Assembly: GCF_910592395.1 (NCBI RefSeq)
Contig: NC_088310.1
Coordinates: forward strand, 15,943,501-16,007,500
Origin: Lineus longissimus
Lineage: Eukaryota; Nemertea; Pilidiophora; Heteronemertea; Lineidae
Reading direction: 5' to 3'
Length of the DNA: 64,000 nt
The notes under the pieces were generated by a model. The model ran no database searches. It saw nothing but the letters and a program-made list of their open reading frames with translations, and had not been told where the DNA came from. The position numbers and the translations under genes were made by a program. Below, piece after piece: positions 22,359-34,285 of this stretch. Position 1 is the first letter of the stretch, and each line of letters opens with the position of its first letter.

Positions 22359-23922
22359 TAAAAAAAGAGAAGAGAAATTAACACTGACTGAATAAAAAAG
22401 GGTGACATAGACGGGGAAATGTACACCACCGGATACAGTCTGTGCTTGATCAGGCATCGGTCAGATGATATCCTGAACAAGGCATCTATGGAAGCAAATC
22501 CAGAAAGAGACTTAACCTTCGAAGGGCACACTTATCACTCAGTGAAAAGTCAGTCCTGGGGGTTGTTTTCCAATTCAAAATAAAAGTGTAACCTCTTTAA
22601 ATTAGTCTCACAGACTGAACCATAACACTCAACAGCCAACCGTGCCCACATGATGTGAGCCGAGAGCTGGGCTTAAAGATGAGCGAGTGGTGTACTACAT
22701 TTTGAAAATTGTCTATCGTCTACGACATGTGACAGAACAGGATCTAGTGGACTTAATGATGAGGTACTATCAAATAAGGTGTCCATCAAATGAATCATGA
22801 GGGCCTGTTGAGTTATACTCTAAGCCTGTCCTATAGGGCTAGGCTATGGTTTTTGTCTTTTTTACAGCTACAGTACAGCCATGCACAGCGCAGTGTACAG
22901 ACAGTACAGGATTGCAAACCAAAAACATGAGCATTGCTGCGTAACGAAACTGCAGTGGAATTCATACTACGATGTCATAATGTGACTTTCAAAATAATTG
23001 TAAACAAACGTAAATGGCGAAATTTGTTGCAAAATTGCCAACCACAACAACTCAGGGACCGTAGCCAAAATGGCCGACGGTCGCTAGCGCAGTCCATAAA
23101 CAAGCATCAATTTTACCAACTTTGAGCGCAAGCTTGGTCATCAAAGTTACAGAACTGTTAGAAATACATCCAAACAACATATATATACAGTTAAAAGTGC
23201 ATAAAAATCCCGTTTCAACCTCCGGGCAATACCTTTTTTTCTCCGCCAGACGCCGGGCCCTACCGGTCGTTATTTAGTGCAACCGCCACCAGATACATAG
23301 GAAATTGTTCCGGACGCGCTCCGGACGCACAAATTGTTCCGGACGCGCATTAGGTAGACCGCCACCAGAGTGTTAATCACGATCTTTCGCCGTTTTAATT
23401 GCGCGTTTAGGCAGATTAATCAATTATTACATGCATGCATTATATATCACCGAAATGATAATTGCGTAGGCTATTTGAAACTAAGTTCAGATATTATTTT
23501 TGATCTTTGAATTGAATTTAGGCGAGTGATTTTTGACACCCGGTCGACATATCAGGACTTGCAAAATTCACGCGAGATCGCTTGCATCATCGGCACGTTT
23601 GAAAACCGAATTTCACAAATTCCACAAATATTTATCACATACCATATGTATCACCACAAAGGTAACTCTCTAGAATATTTGAAACCAAGTTCAGATACTT
23701 ATTTTCACAAAAATTCGAAGCTATGCAAGCGATTTTTCAGTGGTAGAGATCGACGGAAACAAATTTCTCGCTCTAAAAAATGACATGAGACGAGCACCAA
23801 CTTTCGCTAATTTGTGCACAAAATTTCCGCAATATTATAAAAAACTATCGATAAATCTGAATTATATAGACTCTTTTCAGTACCTAAACAAATTTCAGGT
23901 ACATGGTCATGTTGATTAAAAG
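22359..23922. other. Non-coding, no supported gene
   Basis: Short ORFs only. ATTGTTCCGGACGCG is repeated near 23307 and 23334. No splice-supported exon was found. Confidence 0.35.
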
Positions 23923-24223
23923 GGCAGGCGGTATTTGCACCACGCCACCACGGGCACCACGCGACCACCACGCCACCACGCGAACAGGCGGAGCGATCAT
24001 AATGACGATATCAAAATAGCGGTCGATTCATTGGATCATGGTTTCTTGGAACAATTATAGATGGCGTTGGCTGCTATCCTAGCTTCTCTGATGCCCGTTC
24101 TTGGGATTATTGGAATAAAGGCGTACGCCAACTACGGAAATACGTACTGAATTACCGTTGAGTAACTAGACCTACTCCAACTGACGACTGACCTGCAAAA
24201 ACCATACGAGTACGAGTGGGTTA

Positions 24224-24432
24224 TATAGTCTCCCTTTAAAGGGGTGGCCGTTCGTTTGGGTGGGGTGGGTGGGGGGGGGGGGGGGGTTAGATTTATCACT
24301 CACTCGAACACGTGTGCATAGTTTCAACATACTGTTGTGTGAGAGACCCTTATTGGCGACTTTGTGTAACTTTATCTTGCCTACCTAGCTGTTGCCTATA
24401 GTTCCCCATTAAAGGGGGACTATGTAGGAGCA
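24224..24432. repeat. Palindromic sub-element and internal duplication
   Basis: TATAGTCTCCCTTTAA near 24224 is mirrored by TTAAAGGGGGACTATGTA near 24410, suggesting a small MITE captured inside the Mutator-like element. A phrase starting GACTTTGTGTAACTTTAT and ending CTGCCTATAG is repeated about 230 bp downstream. A 16-base G run lies at 24271-24286. Confidence 0.5.
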
Positions 24433-24967
24433 GGGGGTCAAATTGGCCAACTTTAGCTGACTTATAAACAGAGTAAGGGCATTAGGTCTTATTTGATTCA
24501 TCACTGAATGTATCCCTGTTACAGGCGTGACTAGGTTAGGACAAACTGTGAGAGGTGAGAGACTCACTGGCTACTTTGTGTAACTTTATGTTGCCTACCA
24601 AGATGCTGCCTATAGTGCCCCTTTAATGGACATGTCTCGAATCTTATGCATTCTTTAGGGAAGGTGAATCACTAGGCTTCCCAAGCCAACAAGCTTGGGA
24701 ATTCTTCTTCTTATCTTCAATATTGTGATCATTATTATACATTGTATATTATTATTATAATCGACGCGCCCGCCTGACCTTTGAAGACCTTTGTTCAATG
24801 GACACCAAAGCCTAAGTTGCATTCTGTCATCTGTAGCTGTGACTAATGACACATCTACAAAATAAGTCAGTTTGATAAGAAAGTAAAGGTTTCAAACCAA
24901 AACAGGTGCCCTCTGTAATGGAACTCTTGTAAAATAAACAATCCGTCGTTGTTGAAACACTCCCGCA

Positions 24968-25264
24968 ATGATTTTATTTGAACGCAATATGTTGCGTAAT
25001 GACTTTGGTTATAATCATGCGGAGTATGAAAGGCTGGGCTGTATCCGTCAGTACCTGACTGACGATTGGACCCATCGTTTGCATTTGGTAACCCCCCGTT
25101 TTTTTGAGAGATACAGGCAGTTTTACAATGGAAAGAGAAACTGTAAGAAAAATCTTCTTGGTGTGATAAGATCTCTCATGACAAACGGTTGGACACGGAT
25201 GTATAGCGGCTTAATAATAGCCTGCTTTTTGCGAATGCCATTAACAAGTAATAAATACTCGTAA
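24968..25264 (+). CDS. Small ORF inside the Mutator-like element, unrecognised
   Basis: 98 codons starting MILFERNMLRNDFGYN, with charged and aromatic residues in natural proportion. It is the only ORF of note in the transposon. It does not resemble a MULE transposase (no DDE or SWIM motif is visible). It may be a captured host fragment or chance. Confidence 0.25.
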   Translation: MILFERNMLRNDFGYNHAEYERLGCIRQYLTDDWTHRLHLVTPRFFERYRQFYNGKRNCKKNLLGVIRSLMTNGWTRMYSGLIIACFLRMPLTSNKYS

Positions 25265-25873
25265 ATCCCGTCAGGCAACAACGCAGTATACCAACATGCC
25301 ATCTATAATTGGTAGGTGTAACCACAACTCTCAAGTGTCTGTGGTCTGATGGTCTGTTTTGATATCGTCATTATGATCGCTCCGCCTGTTCGCGTGGTGG
25401 CGTGGTGGTCGCGTGGTGCCCGTGGTGGCGTGGTGCAAATACCGCCTGCCGATTAAAAGAGTATCAACCGATTGAACATGAGAAAGTTCACTCATCTTCA
25501 TTGAAGCAGCGACTACCGCCATTTTTAAATGGTGGCATCTCTTCTATCGATCGGCCAATCAGCGGCACTGCTTGTGTAACAGGTTCAATTTGAACAGTTT
25601 GAAGAGTTTATTCCCCCTTTAAGTCTGCTATGACCAATGGTTTAGCTCAGGTTATTTTGGGCCTTCACGGTCCCTGAGCCTTATGTCATTTCATTGCATG
25701 TGCTTTATCAGCTATTATTGTTTGTATAGTTTTCCTGGTCTACTGAGTTTCCCTCCAAATTCAGTTAGCCTTCGGATCCCGAACTGTGAACATGCACGTT
25801 GTAGACCTGGGCAGATGAGTTTAATATAAACATTTCCTCATATTTGATTTCTTCCTTTTCCTCCATCAACAAT

Positions 25874-27023
25874 AGGGCCGTTTAGACGCAAGGAGGATAC
25901 CGCGGTGACGTCACGGCTTTTCCAAGATGGCGCTGCATATTGTAAACAAACTCGATCCACGGCCAAGGGAAAATCAAGTCATCAAAAAAGTTAGATTTTT
26001 CGCATCAAGTCAGAGTTATTAGTACTTTTCTGCTATGAAATAAGTCTTCAGACAATAAGCTATCATTTGAATAATAAAAAGTGCTATTTTGATGGGGAAA
26101 AATAGGGTTTTTTAAACCAAATAGCCGGCACCGATCTTCCAAAATCAGCGATGGTTTCAAAACAGTCTCCCAGATATGGGGCAATCTCTTCATTATCATA
26201 ATGGGATTTGGAGGAATGTTTACAGATTTTACAAGTTCGAGACCTGTAATATCTAAAACTCGCATAGATCCCCATAGATCCCCTCTATTTGTCGAGTTAG
26301 CGCCCCTGTAAGATCATGCATTTTCGGACACTAGAACGAAATCTTCCTGCGGATATCGCGGTTTCGGTGATGATTTAAGGAGAAATTGACTGTTCTTAGA
26401 GTTGTATGGGACAGAAATGAGTTCATACTTCATGAATACATGAATATATTATGATATGGGCGGGCTTCTAAGTCAAAACAATAACAAACTCAACTGCATC
26501 TCTACTGTATATTGCGTAGTGTATTGCTTAGTGTATTTCGTAGTGTATTTTAGCGGAGACATTATTTCCGCACTTTGGCCACGCGAAACGTCTTTTTTAT
26601 TCGTAGAAGTTAATCTGCTCTGTAAATTTTATTTTACACAGGAAGAATCCATACTAGGTATTGCAATATTTCATGTCTATTGGTGTTTTTGTGTACAGGA
26701 GCGCACCAGACAGTGAGACGTGGAGATGTGTTCAGTGCTGGTGCTGTCAGTAGACTGAATCTGATTGGCCATAGCGATCACTAATATGGGTCGGGATCAC
26801 GTGATGTGACGTCACCGCGGTATCCTCCTTGGTTTAGACGACGCGAAAAAATCCGGATGCGTCCCGAATCCGGATTAATTTTTCGTCGTGTAAACGCAAA
26901 AAGATCCGGATCAATGTGGTTGCATCCGGACTAAAAAGGTACCATCGCCTTGGGTGGTTTTAATCCGGATTCATCCAGATTCGATCCGAATGCGGTCTTT
27001 TCGCCTGTCGTCTAAACGCCCCT
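25874..27023. mobile_element. MITE inserted in the 5' LTR (outer insertion)
   Basis: AGGGCCGTTTAGACG at the left is mirrored by CGTCTAAACGCCCCT at the right, with further inverted similarity inward (GCGAAAA, ATCCGGAT). Without the inner insertion it is about 198 bp. The 3' LTR gives the empty site, CAACAATGTCAC. The duplication is either AT or TA plus one base, or a 3-bp AAT with a mismatch, so the superfamily stays open. Confidence 0.8.
25889..26831. mobile_element. Transposon nested inside the outer MITE
   Basis: Perfect 26-bp inverted repeats (CAAGGAGGATACCGCGGTGA and six more bases) occupy 25889-25914 and 26806-26831. GTTTAGACG is duplicated exactly outside both ends (25880-25888 and 26832-26840), a 9-bp target duplication that splits the outer MITE's own terminus. 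A 9-bp duplication again suggests a Mutator-type element. It has no transposase. A GTGTATT..GTAG short tandem occurs near 26505, and an AAGATGGCGC motif near the left end. Confidence 0.9.
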
Positions 27024-27088
27024 ATTGTCACAAGGATTGGAACAGTGAATCTGTGGACCTGATGACTGATTTAATTCAGTATTACATT

Positions 27089-27102
27089 TGGGGGCTCAGC
27101 CG
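27089..27102 (+). other. Primer-binding site, tRNA unassigned
   Basis: TGGGGGCTCAGCCG starts two bases after the 5' LTR. The opening TGG is complementary to a tRNA CCA end, as expected of an LTR-element PBS. I could not assign the tRNA from memory. Confidence 0.55.
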
Positions 27103-29157
27103 TTTGAACTTTATTTGGGTATAGGTATTCCTTGGACATTCTTTTGTGATTTAAAAATTCAAGATGGCTGACGGGTGTTTCCGAAACCTTCAGGAGGAAG
27201 TCGTGTGTGCTGTCATGGAGTCGTCGACGTGAAGTAATTTCTATCGTCTGCTGCCAGCAGTTGTGTTTTTCGTCGTGGGAGTGATTCGCCCAGTGATCGT
27301 CTGGTTTTTTTTCACATCTTCGTGATGTTTTGACTTTGGCAGACCGCCATTGTCGTTTTGACGTCGATGCATTGTGCACTTGCGACACTGTTCTTTCTTT
27401 TGACCGGTCCATCTTTAGTGTTCGCCGCGTTCCCGCATATATTTCGCGTTGTCTCGCGCATCGCGCTGTGACTTTTGACTCCGTGTATTGCTTGACTGTG
27501 TATTCCGCGTATTGCGCTGTACACCGTGTACATGACTGACTCGTGCAAGACTTCCGCTGTGGACATCCGACTTTGACCTTTGACACTGACATTATGAACT
27601 GACTTTTCTGTGTTCGTAACATGGACAGTTTTGGTTCTCTTTGCTAACTCATTCATCATTTCATTTTCATTCTTCATGTATTCTCATTTCATTTGAACTT
27701 TTAAGTTTATATTATCTTTGATTTGTCATTTCTTTCTGTTTGTAACAGTATGCTTGTGTGTTGTTGTATTCAGTTTGCATGTCATTGTAACCAATTTATG
27801 TAAAATTCTGTTTGTGAATTTTTGACACATTTTCAGCCATGCAGTGTAGTTGGGTTTTTGAAAATTTAAAGGGAAAGTGTACCTGTGTTTTTGGTGTCTA
27901 GTGACACTTGGGGACTTTGTGTCTTTACTTGGTTTTGCTGTGGGTGCCTTCCTTTCTGGTGACATTATGCTGCATGCTTGAAACTTAGTGCATGTGATTT
28001 TGAGTTATTTTGGAAATAATTTATTTGACAATTATTTTTATATGGTGTCTTTGTGCATCGCATGTACTTAGTAGTGTATGATTTTGCATGAAGATTCTTT
28101 TGGTTTCCAATGATGTGTTTAGGTCATACGCAGACAGGGTAATTTTTGTTGACATTTAGACGGTTTGAATTTTTGTTGACTTTGTCGACCTGGCCGTTGC
28201 GTAACTTGCCGTCATTAATCGAATAGGTTTCGATAATGTTCGCTTGAATTATGATAATAACTTTGGTGGTACTACTTTGAATTTCTTGGGTCATTTTGGA
28301 TTTTCTTGTGGTTTTGATTTAGTTGTCAGGTACAGGGTGACTCGGTTTGAGTTTACTTTGTTTTGGTCAGGTGATCCTATGTATTTCTTTGTTGGTACTT
28401 GGTGAACCTTACAGTGTGTGGAATCACTTTGATGTTTCTTGGTGGACTTTACAGTTCATTTTTGTTTCAGCATAAAGTGTGTTCCATATTTTAGTACAAC
28501 TTTATCATTTATACAGGGTGTCCTTTGTGACTTTGGATTGATTTGATTTATCATCATTGGTATTATTTGTGAGTCTTTAGTACTTGCACTTATATTATTG
28601 CTCATTAATTGTGAACATTTTCCTTTGGCAGGGTGATGGTTAGGTACTTGGTCTCCAAGATTTCTACACCGTGTTGACGTGGACTTCTGCCTGGTTCATT
28701 GATCTGCAACTGCAACTTCCACTACAACTGTTACAGCTGTCTGGTGGATGCCGATCATCTTTCAACTGTGAGATCTCATTGTGTTTGATTATTTTACAGG
28801 TCATCTTTGTTCATCTCTTTACCCAGAGTGTTGTATGCTCTCCAGGTTTTGGAGTTAGTATTTTCTTGGGTGAAGACAGTACAGATATTTATCATACTTC
28901 TTTGCTATTCTTTCATCTTGTACTTTGTAATATTTTCTTGCAGTTGGTTTTGGTGAAACAATACTAACTCTATATTATATTATTTCGTACGTTGACATTG
29001 TCTATTAGTAGGTTTAGGTAAAACTATACTTGCTCTTAGCATTTGGATTATACCATACTAGTGATAATTGCATATGATAGGTTGAGGGTGTCCTCATACT
29101 TATACATATTTGTTGATAGTCGTCTGATATTTTCATTCACTCCTTGTCTTCGCTGTT
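27103..29157 (+). other. Untranslated leader of the first LTR element
   Basis: About 2 kb of T-rich sequence without plus-strand coding signal between the PBS and the gag remnant. A 183-codon antisense frame at 27071-27622 crosses the LTR boundary and is not considered coding. Confidence 0.6.
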
Positions 29158-29802
29158 ATGCGCCTGATTTTCAAAATGGCATCTGGTGATAATTTCAAAG
29201 CGGAAGACATGGATTTGACTGCTACTACTGGTTCTGGTATAGGGTCCAATAGGACAGAAGTTTTGAATATTTGTTTGGAGATGATAAAAGATCTCGACTT
29301 CAGTCAAAGGGAGGCCCTCATGAAGGCCTTGGGTGAGTCGCAGCCCAAACCGAAGTCTGAACCTGTAAGTGCACACCAACCTGTAACTTCAGTTCCTGCA
29401 ACATCGTCTACCGTCTCAAACCCAGTTAAGACAAATGCAATGGGTCGTGGACATATTTTCAATTTTACTTCTCGTCCTAATGATGGACGGGGTAGAACGA
29501 TGGGAGATTTGCTGCGGCATAGTACGCCGCAGGGTGCTACTGCTACACCTCAGTCGCCCCCACCCCCTGTCCGTTCCCCTGGTGGGTATGCTGGGGTCAG
29601 TCCACCTCATATGCCACCATCTTCCCCTCATCCTCTTGCATCTTCCCTTTCAGCTGATCATGATAGTGATAGTATTAGATCAAAGTTACCACCTATAGGG
29701 TCTGAGAGAAAGAAACTTTCTTTTCAGTTGAATCAAACTGACAGTTCAAGCCATTTAAGATTAGGCATAGGAGAATTCCACCGAACATGTACGAGGATGT
29801 GA
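29158..29802 (+). pseudogene. gag: gag remnant of the first LTR element
   Basis: 214 codons, with a second Met (MASGDNF..) six codons in. The N-terminal third is predicted helical; the middle is rich in Pro, Ser and Thr. There is no CCHC zinc knuckle and no recognisable capsid core. At about 29755-29775 the sequence jumps into text that, in another frame, is the RRIPP..Y motif lying just upstream of RT in Ty3/Gypsy pol. The rest of gag, the protease and the first part of RT have therefore been deleted. The final residues of this ORF overlap the RT ORF in a different frame and are spurious. Confidence 0.75.
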
Positions 29803-31289
29803 GGGTTCATTTACAGAAAATGTTAGACACGGGAGTCATCCGTGAGTCTAAGAGCCCTTACTGTTCTCCTGTTGTACTAGTACGAAAAAAAGATGGGTCT
29901 CGCAGATTCTGCATTGATCTGAGGGAACTTAATAAACGGACCATCAAGGATTCATATTCATTGCCTAGAATTGATGAGACTCTAGATTCTATTGCTGGTT
30001 CTTCCTGGTTCTCCTGTCTTGATCTGAAGGCAGGCTATTGGCAAGTGGAGTTAGAGGAAGAACATAAGGAGAGGACTGCGTTTTCTGTGGGACCGCTGGG
30101 TTTTTATGAATGTAACGTTATGCCGTTTGGGGCTACAAATGCTCCCAGTACATTCCAGCGTCTCATGGAGCTGGCTTTGCACGATGTAAATCTTGAGATG
30201 TGTTTAGTGTATTTGGACGATGTCATCATTTTTAGTCCTACTGTAGAGCAACATTTAGACCGTCTTGAAATCATTTTTGACAAGTTACACAAAGCCGGAC
30301 TCAAGTTAAAGCCTTCTAAATGCCAGTTCCTCTTAAATCGAGTCAAATATCTAGGGTATTATGTTTCCAAAAAAGGCATTGAGATGGACCCTGACAAAGT
30401 TCAGGCTGTGCGAGACTGGCCACCTCCTCAGTCGGTTGATGAACTCAGGCGTTATCTCGGTTTCACATCATACAATCGAAGGTTCATCAAGGATTATGCT
30501 AAGTTAGCTAAACCTTTGAATTGTTTACTCCAAGGTCATTCTACTCAGAAAAGGCAAAAAGACAAGCCGTCGTTTCGCTGGGGAGAGGAAGAACAAACCG
30601 CATTTCAAAATTTGAATGAATCATTGTGCTCTCCTCCAGTACTTGGCTTTGCAGATTATTCTTTGCCATACGAGTTAGAAATAGATGCTTCGAGAGATGG
30701 CCTTGGAGCTATATTATACCAGTACCATGATGATGTTAGAAAACCTATATATTTTGCTAGTAGAGGACTGTCCGCTTCAGAAAGGAACTACCCCACTCAC
30801 AAGTTGGAGTTCTTGGGGCTGAAGTGGGCAGTGACTGACAAGTTTAAGGACTATTTATTCGGGGCAGAGTTCAGAGTCAAGACTGACAATAATCCGCTGA
30901 CATATGTATTAACGAGTGCGAAGCTCGATGCCACAGGGCACCGCTGGTTAGCTGAGTTGTCAGCTTATGACTTTACCATCGAATATTTTGCTGGAAAGAG
31001 CAATGCAGCTGCAGATGCGTTGTCTCGTCTTCCAAGAGAAACTAGTCTGATCAATGAGGATGTTGTAAAAGCTATTTCACATTCCCTCACTTGTCAAAAT
31101 CTCTCTGCTGTTGAAATTCTGAATGCCAATATTGATTCTTCACATTCCCTATACCAAGTTGATTCGCTCGATTTGCTTGATTCGTTGATTTTGTTGATAT
31201 TAAGTATCATCAGGGGCAGGATAAATATATTTCAGATATCATTGCTTCTCTGGCCAGAGGTATTCGTCCTGACCCCTCTCCGGAGCTGA
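29787..31289 (+). pseudogene. pol: pol: reverse transcriptase and RNase H of the first LTR element
   Basis: 500 codons. RT: VRKKDGSRRFCIDLRELN near residues 32-49, LDLKAGYWQV near 78-87, MPFGATNAPSTFQRLM near 113-128 and the catalytic YLDD near 142-145. RNase H: EIDASRDGLGAI near 299-310, a KLEFLGLK stretch near 341-348 and TDNNPLTY near 365-372. All catalytic aspartates of RT are visible. The N-terminal fingers are truncated by the upstream deletion. From about 31190 the frame turns into a nonsense [11 protein letters not shown] tail; the true continuation lies in another frame and leads to the integrase ORF, so a frameshift has inactivated the polyprotein. Confidence 0.9.
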
Positions 31290-31321
31290 AACCTTGGTTA
31301 CGTCATTTTAACTCTTATCGA

Positions 31322-31849
31322 TTGAACGACAAAGGTATTTTAGTAAAACAAAGTATGTTGAATGATCAAGTTGTTGATCGTGTCGTCTTGCCATTGTCTC
31401 TTCACACATCTACTTTGAAACAGCTGCATGATGACATGGGTCACCTTGGTAAGGATAGGGTGATTGATCTTGTAAAGTCCAGATTCTTCTGGCCGGGTTA
31501 TGTCAGTGATATAGAGAATTACATTCAAACTTGTGGTCGATGTTTACGCCGAAAGACACCTACTAATGAGAAAGCTTTTCTCACCAGCATAACCACGTCG
31601 CAGCCTCTGGAGATGGTCTGTATGGACTATCTCACAGTTGAACCTTCCAGGGGTTGTGAAAATATTTTAGTAATTACAGATCATTTCACCAAGTACTCTG
31701 TAGCTATTGCAACAAGAAATCAGACAGCACATACTACTGCCAAAGCTCTTTATGAGAATTTTATAGTTCATTATGGTTTTCCTGGTCGGCTATATAGTGA
31801 TCAGGGCCGTAATTTTGAATCTGCTGTTATAAAGGAATTGTGTGCTTAG
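31322..31849 (+). pseudogene. pol: pol: integrase N-terminal part (first LTR element)
   Basis: 175 codons holding the HHCC zinc-binding domain ([12 protein letters not shown], then CGRCLRRKT) and the first two catalytic acidic residues of the DDE core (MDYLTV and [10 protein letters not shown]). It ends at a stop at 31847-31849. The coding text continues in an overlapping frame from 31840, so a one- or two-base indel near 31845 separates the third catalytic residue from the first two. Confidence 0.88.
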
Positions 31850-33312
31850 CTGGAATGACCAAGTCTCGGACAACTCCCTACCATCCAATGGGCAATGGGC
31901 TTTGCGAACGGTATAACCGCACCCTTTTGTCAATGTTGAGTACGTTGTCCGAGGACAAGAAGAGTAGTTGGTCGCTGTACCTCTCCACGTTGACGCATGC
32001 GTACAATTGTACGCGTCACGATTCTACTGGATTCAGTCCGCATTTTCTAATGTTTGGCCGTGAGCCACTTCTTCCTGTAGATATCAATTATGGTCTCGGT
32101 ACTCCTGATGTTGGCCCTAGTGAATCTTATAGTTCCTACATTAAATCTTTGCAGGAGCGTCTTGATTATGCATTCTCTATGGCTATGAAAAACCAGGGTA
32201 CCGCTTCATGTAAGAATAAAGGGAGATATGATCTCAAAGCGAAAGCTTCTGTTCTTCAGACTGGTGATTGTGTTCTTGTCCGCAATGTCCACTTACGCGG
32301 TAGACATAAATTGGCTGACAAGTGGTCGACCGATGTTTATACTGTTGTGGGTCAACCAAACCCCAATATTCCGGTATTTTCGGTTCGCTCCTCGAAAGGA
32401 GGTAATCCGCGTGTTTTACACCGTAATTTGTTGATGCCAGTTGGAGAGATTAGAGATGAGGAAGTTGTGAAGACTCCGGCCCGGTCCAGTCGTACTCGCC
32501 CTGAGAAGGAAGTTGTTGTACAGCCTGCGATGAGTGATGACGAGGATGTCGATGTGATGATTTTGCCACGTGTTGATGAAGTTCCTTCTTCTTTTGCATC
32601 CGCTTCAACCGCCGATGTTCCACATGGTGACAAACTTCCATCTTTTACATCCGTCAGATCTGATGCTGCACCTCCTTCTGATATTGTTCCGTCTACTTTG
32701 TCTACCGATTCTACCCCACCATTATCCATTACAGATGTCGTTCCGGTCCAGCCCGTTGTTGTTGAGCCTGCGTCCCAGTCTTCGGTTGATGTTAGTGCGT
32801 CCGAGCATGCTGCTGTTGAGCCTGCGTCCCAGTCTTCAGTTGATGTCAGCGCGTCCCAGCCTGCCGTAGATGCCAGTTTTCCTACTCCAGATGTGACCGT
32901 TCCTCCTCCACTGATAGATGTCGATACGCCGTCAGGAATTGCGCTTGACGAGACTTCGATCGCTGATGGTACTGTTCCGCCTCCAGTGGAATTTTCAACC
33001 GTTGGTCCAGTGGATGAGACGGTCCCTGTAGATGTTCCCCCTGGTGAATCCTCTGCTGAATTCCACACAGCCCAGGATGACGAGGAAGAGAGTGCTCCGG
33101 AGGACAGCCCTGTTGCAGCCCCGGGGAGATCTAAGAGGGACCATAAACCGCCTAACCGTTTCAAGCCTTATCAGATGTATCAGCAACAGCGGCGCGCGCC
33201 GCCTGAGCCTTGGCGATCCAAGGTTGATTATTTTATGTCGCTTGCAAGCAAGCCTGAGTTTGCGCAAAATCCCGCTATTCTTGACAAAGTTCTGTCTTTA
33301 ATGAAGGATTGA
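31840..33312 (+). pseudogene. pol: pol: integrase C-terminal part with long P/S/T-rich tail
   Basis: 490 codons. It starts with the rest of the integrase core (TTPYHPMGNGLCERYNRTL, which holds the catalytic Glu), then a basic C-terminal domain ending near FSVRSSKGGNPRVLHRNLL. From about residue 210 follows an unusual tail of about 280 residues rich in Val, Pro, Ser, Thr and acidic residues, with a near-perfect internal repeat of EPASQSSVDVSAS at about 310-345. The end is basic (RSKRDHKPPNRFKPYQ, then a helical C-terminus). No chromodomain is visible. The tail also opens long antisense frames, which are artefacts. The first part of the ORF before LAGMTKSR is out of the ancestral frame. Confidence 0.85.
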
Positions 33313-34276
33313 ATGATAGTTGGTTTTCAATTTTGCTGTAGACTCGTGATTATTTTCTGGTTTGAAATATATATAACATTTTGATTGAATGTTGGCTGGT
33401 TTTGGCAGGCCATGTCAATCAAGAGATTGTTTTCTACTTGAGTGTGTGTTTTCTTCTTTTGTTTCGATATTTCGTGGAGATTTATATCAAGTAATTCTTG
33501 GTATTGATATTTTGTACTGTATGATTAGAGTCGGTATAGATTCCATAGATAATTCATCAGTACTTATTCTGTTGCATCTCTACTCATATCAGTTATTCAA
33601 AGTTTTGTTTGACAGTTTATCAATGTAAATCCCTTTTGGACTAAGGGTTTTTGGTCAAACAGTTACTAATTAATACCTTCCAGATGTTTTGTAAGTCAAT
33701 TCCTTGCAATTTTCCTTTTTTCCCAATCTTGTATCATCTTATTGATTGTTGTTTTGTGGTGAGATGGTAAGATTGAGGAGGTCATTACCCCTTCTCTTCT
33801 ATTATATCTTCTTGCAATGATCTTCAGTAAATCAAACAATACTACAATAGTTCTTCACAGTACCGTATTCTGATAATGATTCTAAACTTATATATTTCAG
33901 TATCTTGTCTAATCGCCTTAATCTCGTTCTGATTCGTGCGATACAATTATTTTTCAGTGTGAACTTTAGAAGTTTACTGTTAATTTGTAAATACAATAAT
34001 AATTCCATTTCTTGTAGCTCTTTACCTTATGGTGTTTTTCAGTTTTCAGGATGCTGGATTGAAATTTTCACTTTTCAGTCTTTGTCTTTAATGATTCTGA
34101 ATTCTGCTCTTTGATGGTTCCATTCTTCCCTTCTTATTGTTTGAAGGTTTTGGTTTCGCATCTTTCTCAACTCGGTTTCGTTTTGAGTTTCACCTGGTAT
34201 TTTGGGTTACATGTTTTGTATATATGGTGTACATTTCTTTTTATCTTTGGTAAATGTCAGGAGCCATTTTCTCGTG
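33313..34276 (+). other. 3' untranslated region of the first LTR element
   Basis: T-rich sequence between the pol stop and the polypurine tract, with no coding signal. Confidence 0.6.
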
Positions 34277-34278
34277 AC

Positions 34279-34285
34279 AGGGGAA
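34279..34285 (+). other. Polypurine tract
   Basis: AGGGGAA directly abuts the TGTGTAAC start of the 3' LTR, the position of the plus-strand primer in LTR elements. Confidence 0.75.

Larger units (their letters stand above)
23923..25450. mobile_element. Mutator-like non-autonomous transposon with identical 94-bp TIRs
   Basis: The first 94 bp (23923-24016, starting GGCAGGCGGTATTTGC) and the last 94 bp (25357-25450) are perfect inverted copies by eye. GATTAAAAG lies directly outside each end (23914-23922 and 25451-25459), an exact 9-bp target duplication. Long TIRs with a 9-bp duplication point to the Mutator superfamily. No transposase is present. The 1.3-kb interior holds a 98-codon ORF (24968-25264) of unknown origin, a G-run and a smaller palindromic unit. 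Identical TIRs imply recent activity. Confidence 0.85.
25573..27086 (+). repeat. 5' LTR, interrupted
   Basis: Positions 25573-25873 and 27027-27086 together match the 3' LTR at 34286-34646. The interval 25874-27026 is inserted. The LTR begins TGTGTAAC and ends TTACA, the usual TG..CA form. Confidence 0.92.

Noticed and set aside
27071-27622. 183-codon minus-strand ORF
   Set aside because: Lies antisense in the leader of the first LTR element and crosses the LTR boundary; composition is not protein-like.
32352-33164. 270-codon minus-strand ORF
   Set aside because: Antisense to the low-complexity integrase tail; its Ser/Thr/Gly-rich translation is the mirror of the P/S/T-rich coding strand.
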